Source of the DNA: Pirellulales bacterium
GTDB lineage: Bacteria > Planctomycetota > Planctomycetia > Pirellulales > Thermoguttaceae
Direction: 5' to 3'
DNA length: 5,174 nt
Assembly (NCBI GenBank): GCA_030642635.1
Contig: DAOWNK010000228.1
Span: 1 to 5,174 of the forward strand
Positions within the stretch are counted from its first letter, which is position 1. Every line of letters starts with the position of its first letter. A program made the translations under genes and the position numbers. The notes under the pieces were generated by a model. That model saw nothing but the letters and a program-made list of their open reading frames with translations, made no database searches and was not told the DNA's origin. Of the stretch, positions 5,061 through 5,174 are shown piece after piece.

Positions 5061-5174
5061 GTGATTACTGCTCGACTAAAGGTCGCGGAGTTGGTTTTCC
5101 AGCTTTACGGTCGGCCTCTTCATCCGGAATTGTTTGTAATTCACCAATCGCGCCGGCCGCTGGCCGCCTTGGTG
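5061..5174 (+). CDS. N-terminal fragment of a protein, possibly DUF2617-like, cut by window edge
   Basis: 38 codons are open from a GTG with a good ribosome site and an upstream consensus -10 box; the gene continues past the window. The N-terminus reads MITARLKVAELVFQLYGRP, then LHPELFVIHQ. This resembles, from memory, DUF2617 proteins of planctomycetes, whose function is unknown; the call is tentative. The last 9-10 codons (SRRPLAALV) are a base-for-base copy of part of the CPBP gene at 4139-4167, so the native sequence may end near residue 29-33. Three explanations are possible: a genuine gene with a duplicated insert, a fusion to a second CPBP copy, or a chimeric contig end. No signal peptide or membrane segment is visible in what remains. 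Confidence 0.55.
   Translation, partial: MITARLKVAELVFQLYGRPLHPELFVIHQSRRPLAALV
5146..5174 (+). repeat. 29-bp direct repeat, copy 2 (window end)
   Basis: Exact copy of 4139-4167, offset by 1007 bp, reaching the last base of the window. The core contains CGGCCGCTGGCCG, an inverted repeat that could favour template switching. Confidence 0.95.

Noticed and set aside
4864..5064. Plus-strand 66-codon frame across the intergenic region
   Set aside because: It starts within a palindromic repeat and runs through a consensus -10 box. It has no ribosome site and no recognisable motif, and it overlaps the start of the better-supported GTG gene.

Overview
The window looks like chromosomal DNA from a moderately GC-rich bacterium, most likely a planctomycete of the Pirellulales type. 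This placement is an inference. It rests on a large secreted multidomain protein of planctomycete style, scattered palindromic repeats after genes, a last ORF with a DUF2617-like N-terminus, and mostly weak Shine-Dalgarno signals. No rRNA, tRNA, CRISPR array, transposase or phage gene is visible.

Layout. Positions 1-1732 (minus strand) hold the first 577 codons of an exported protein that runs off the left edge. It has a signal peptide, a Rossmann-like domain, beta-sandwich domains and the start of a GH42-like barrel. Its promoter lies in the 184-bp gap at 1733-1916. Then come two tightly coupled minus-strand genes. A MagIII/EndoIII-related DNA glycosylase (3935 to 3267) is followed after 9 bp by rarA (3257 to 1917), a replication-fork AAA+ ATPase. 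Both act in genome maintenance and almost certainly share a transcript. A divergent intergenic region at 3936-4083 carries a striking pair of GC-rich palindromes facing each other. To its right, on the plus strand, is a CPBP (CAAX protease/bacteriocin-processing) membrane protein at 4084-4806. A 254-bp gap follows, with repeats, a consensus -10 box and a leader. The window ends with the first 38 codons of another plus-strand gene (5061-5174).

The structure not explained by genes is mainly repetitive. (1) A hairpin element beginning GTTTAGCCGCCG (GTTCAGCCGCTG in the third copy) occurs three times. Two copies sit in sense orientation just after the stop codons of rarA and the CPBP gene, and the stem sequence varies while pairing is kept. 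(2) The 82-bp double palindrome between the divergent genes also shows compensatory changes. (3) The last 29 bases of the window are an exact, in-frame copy of bases inside the CPBP gene. This is either a real duplication junction or an assembly chimera at a contig end.

I see no defence system or secondary-metabolite locus. The genes look like ordinary core and housekeeping genes plus one accessory secreted protein.
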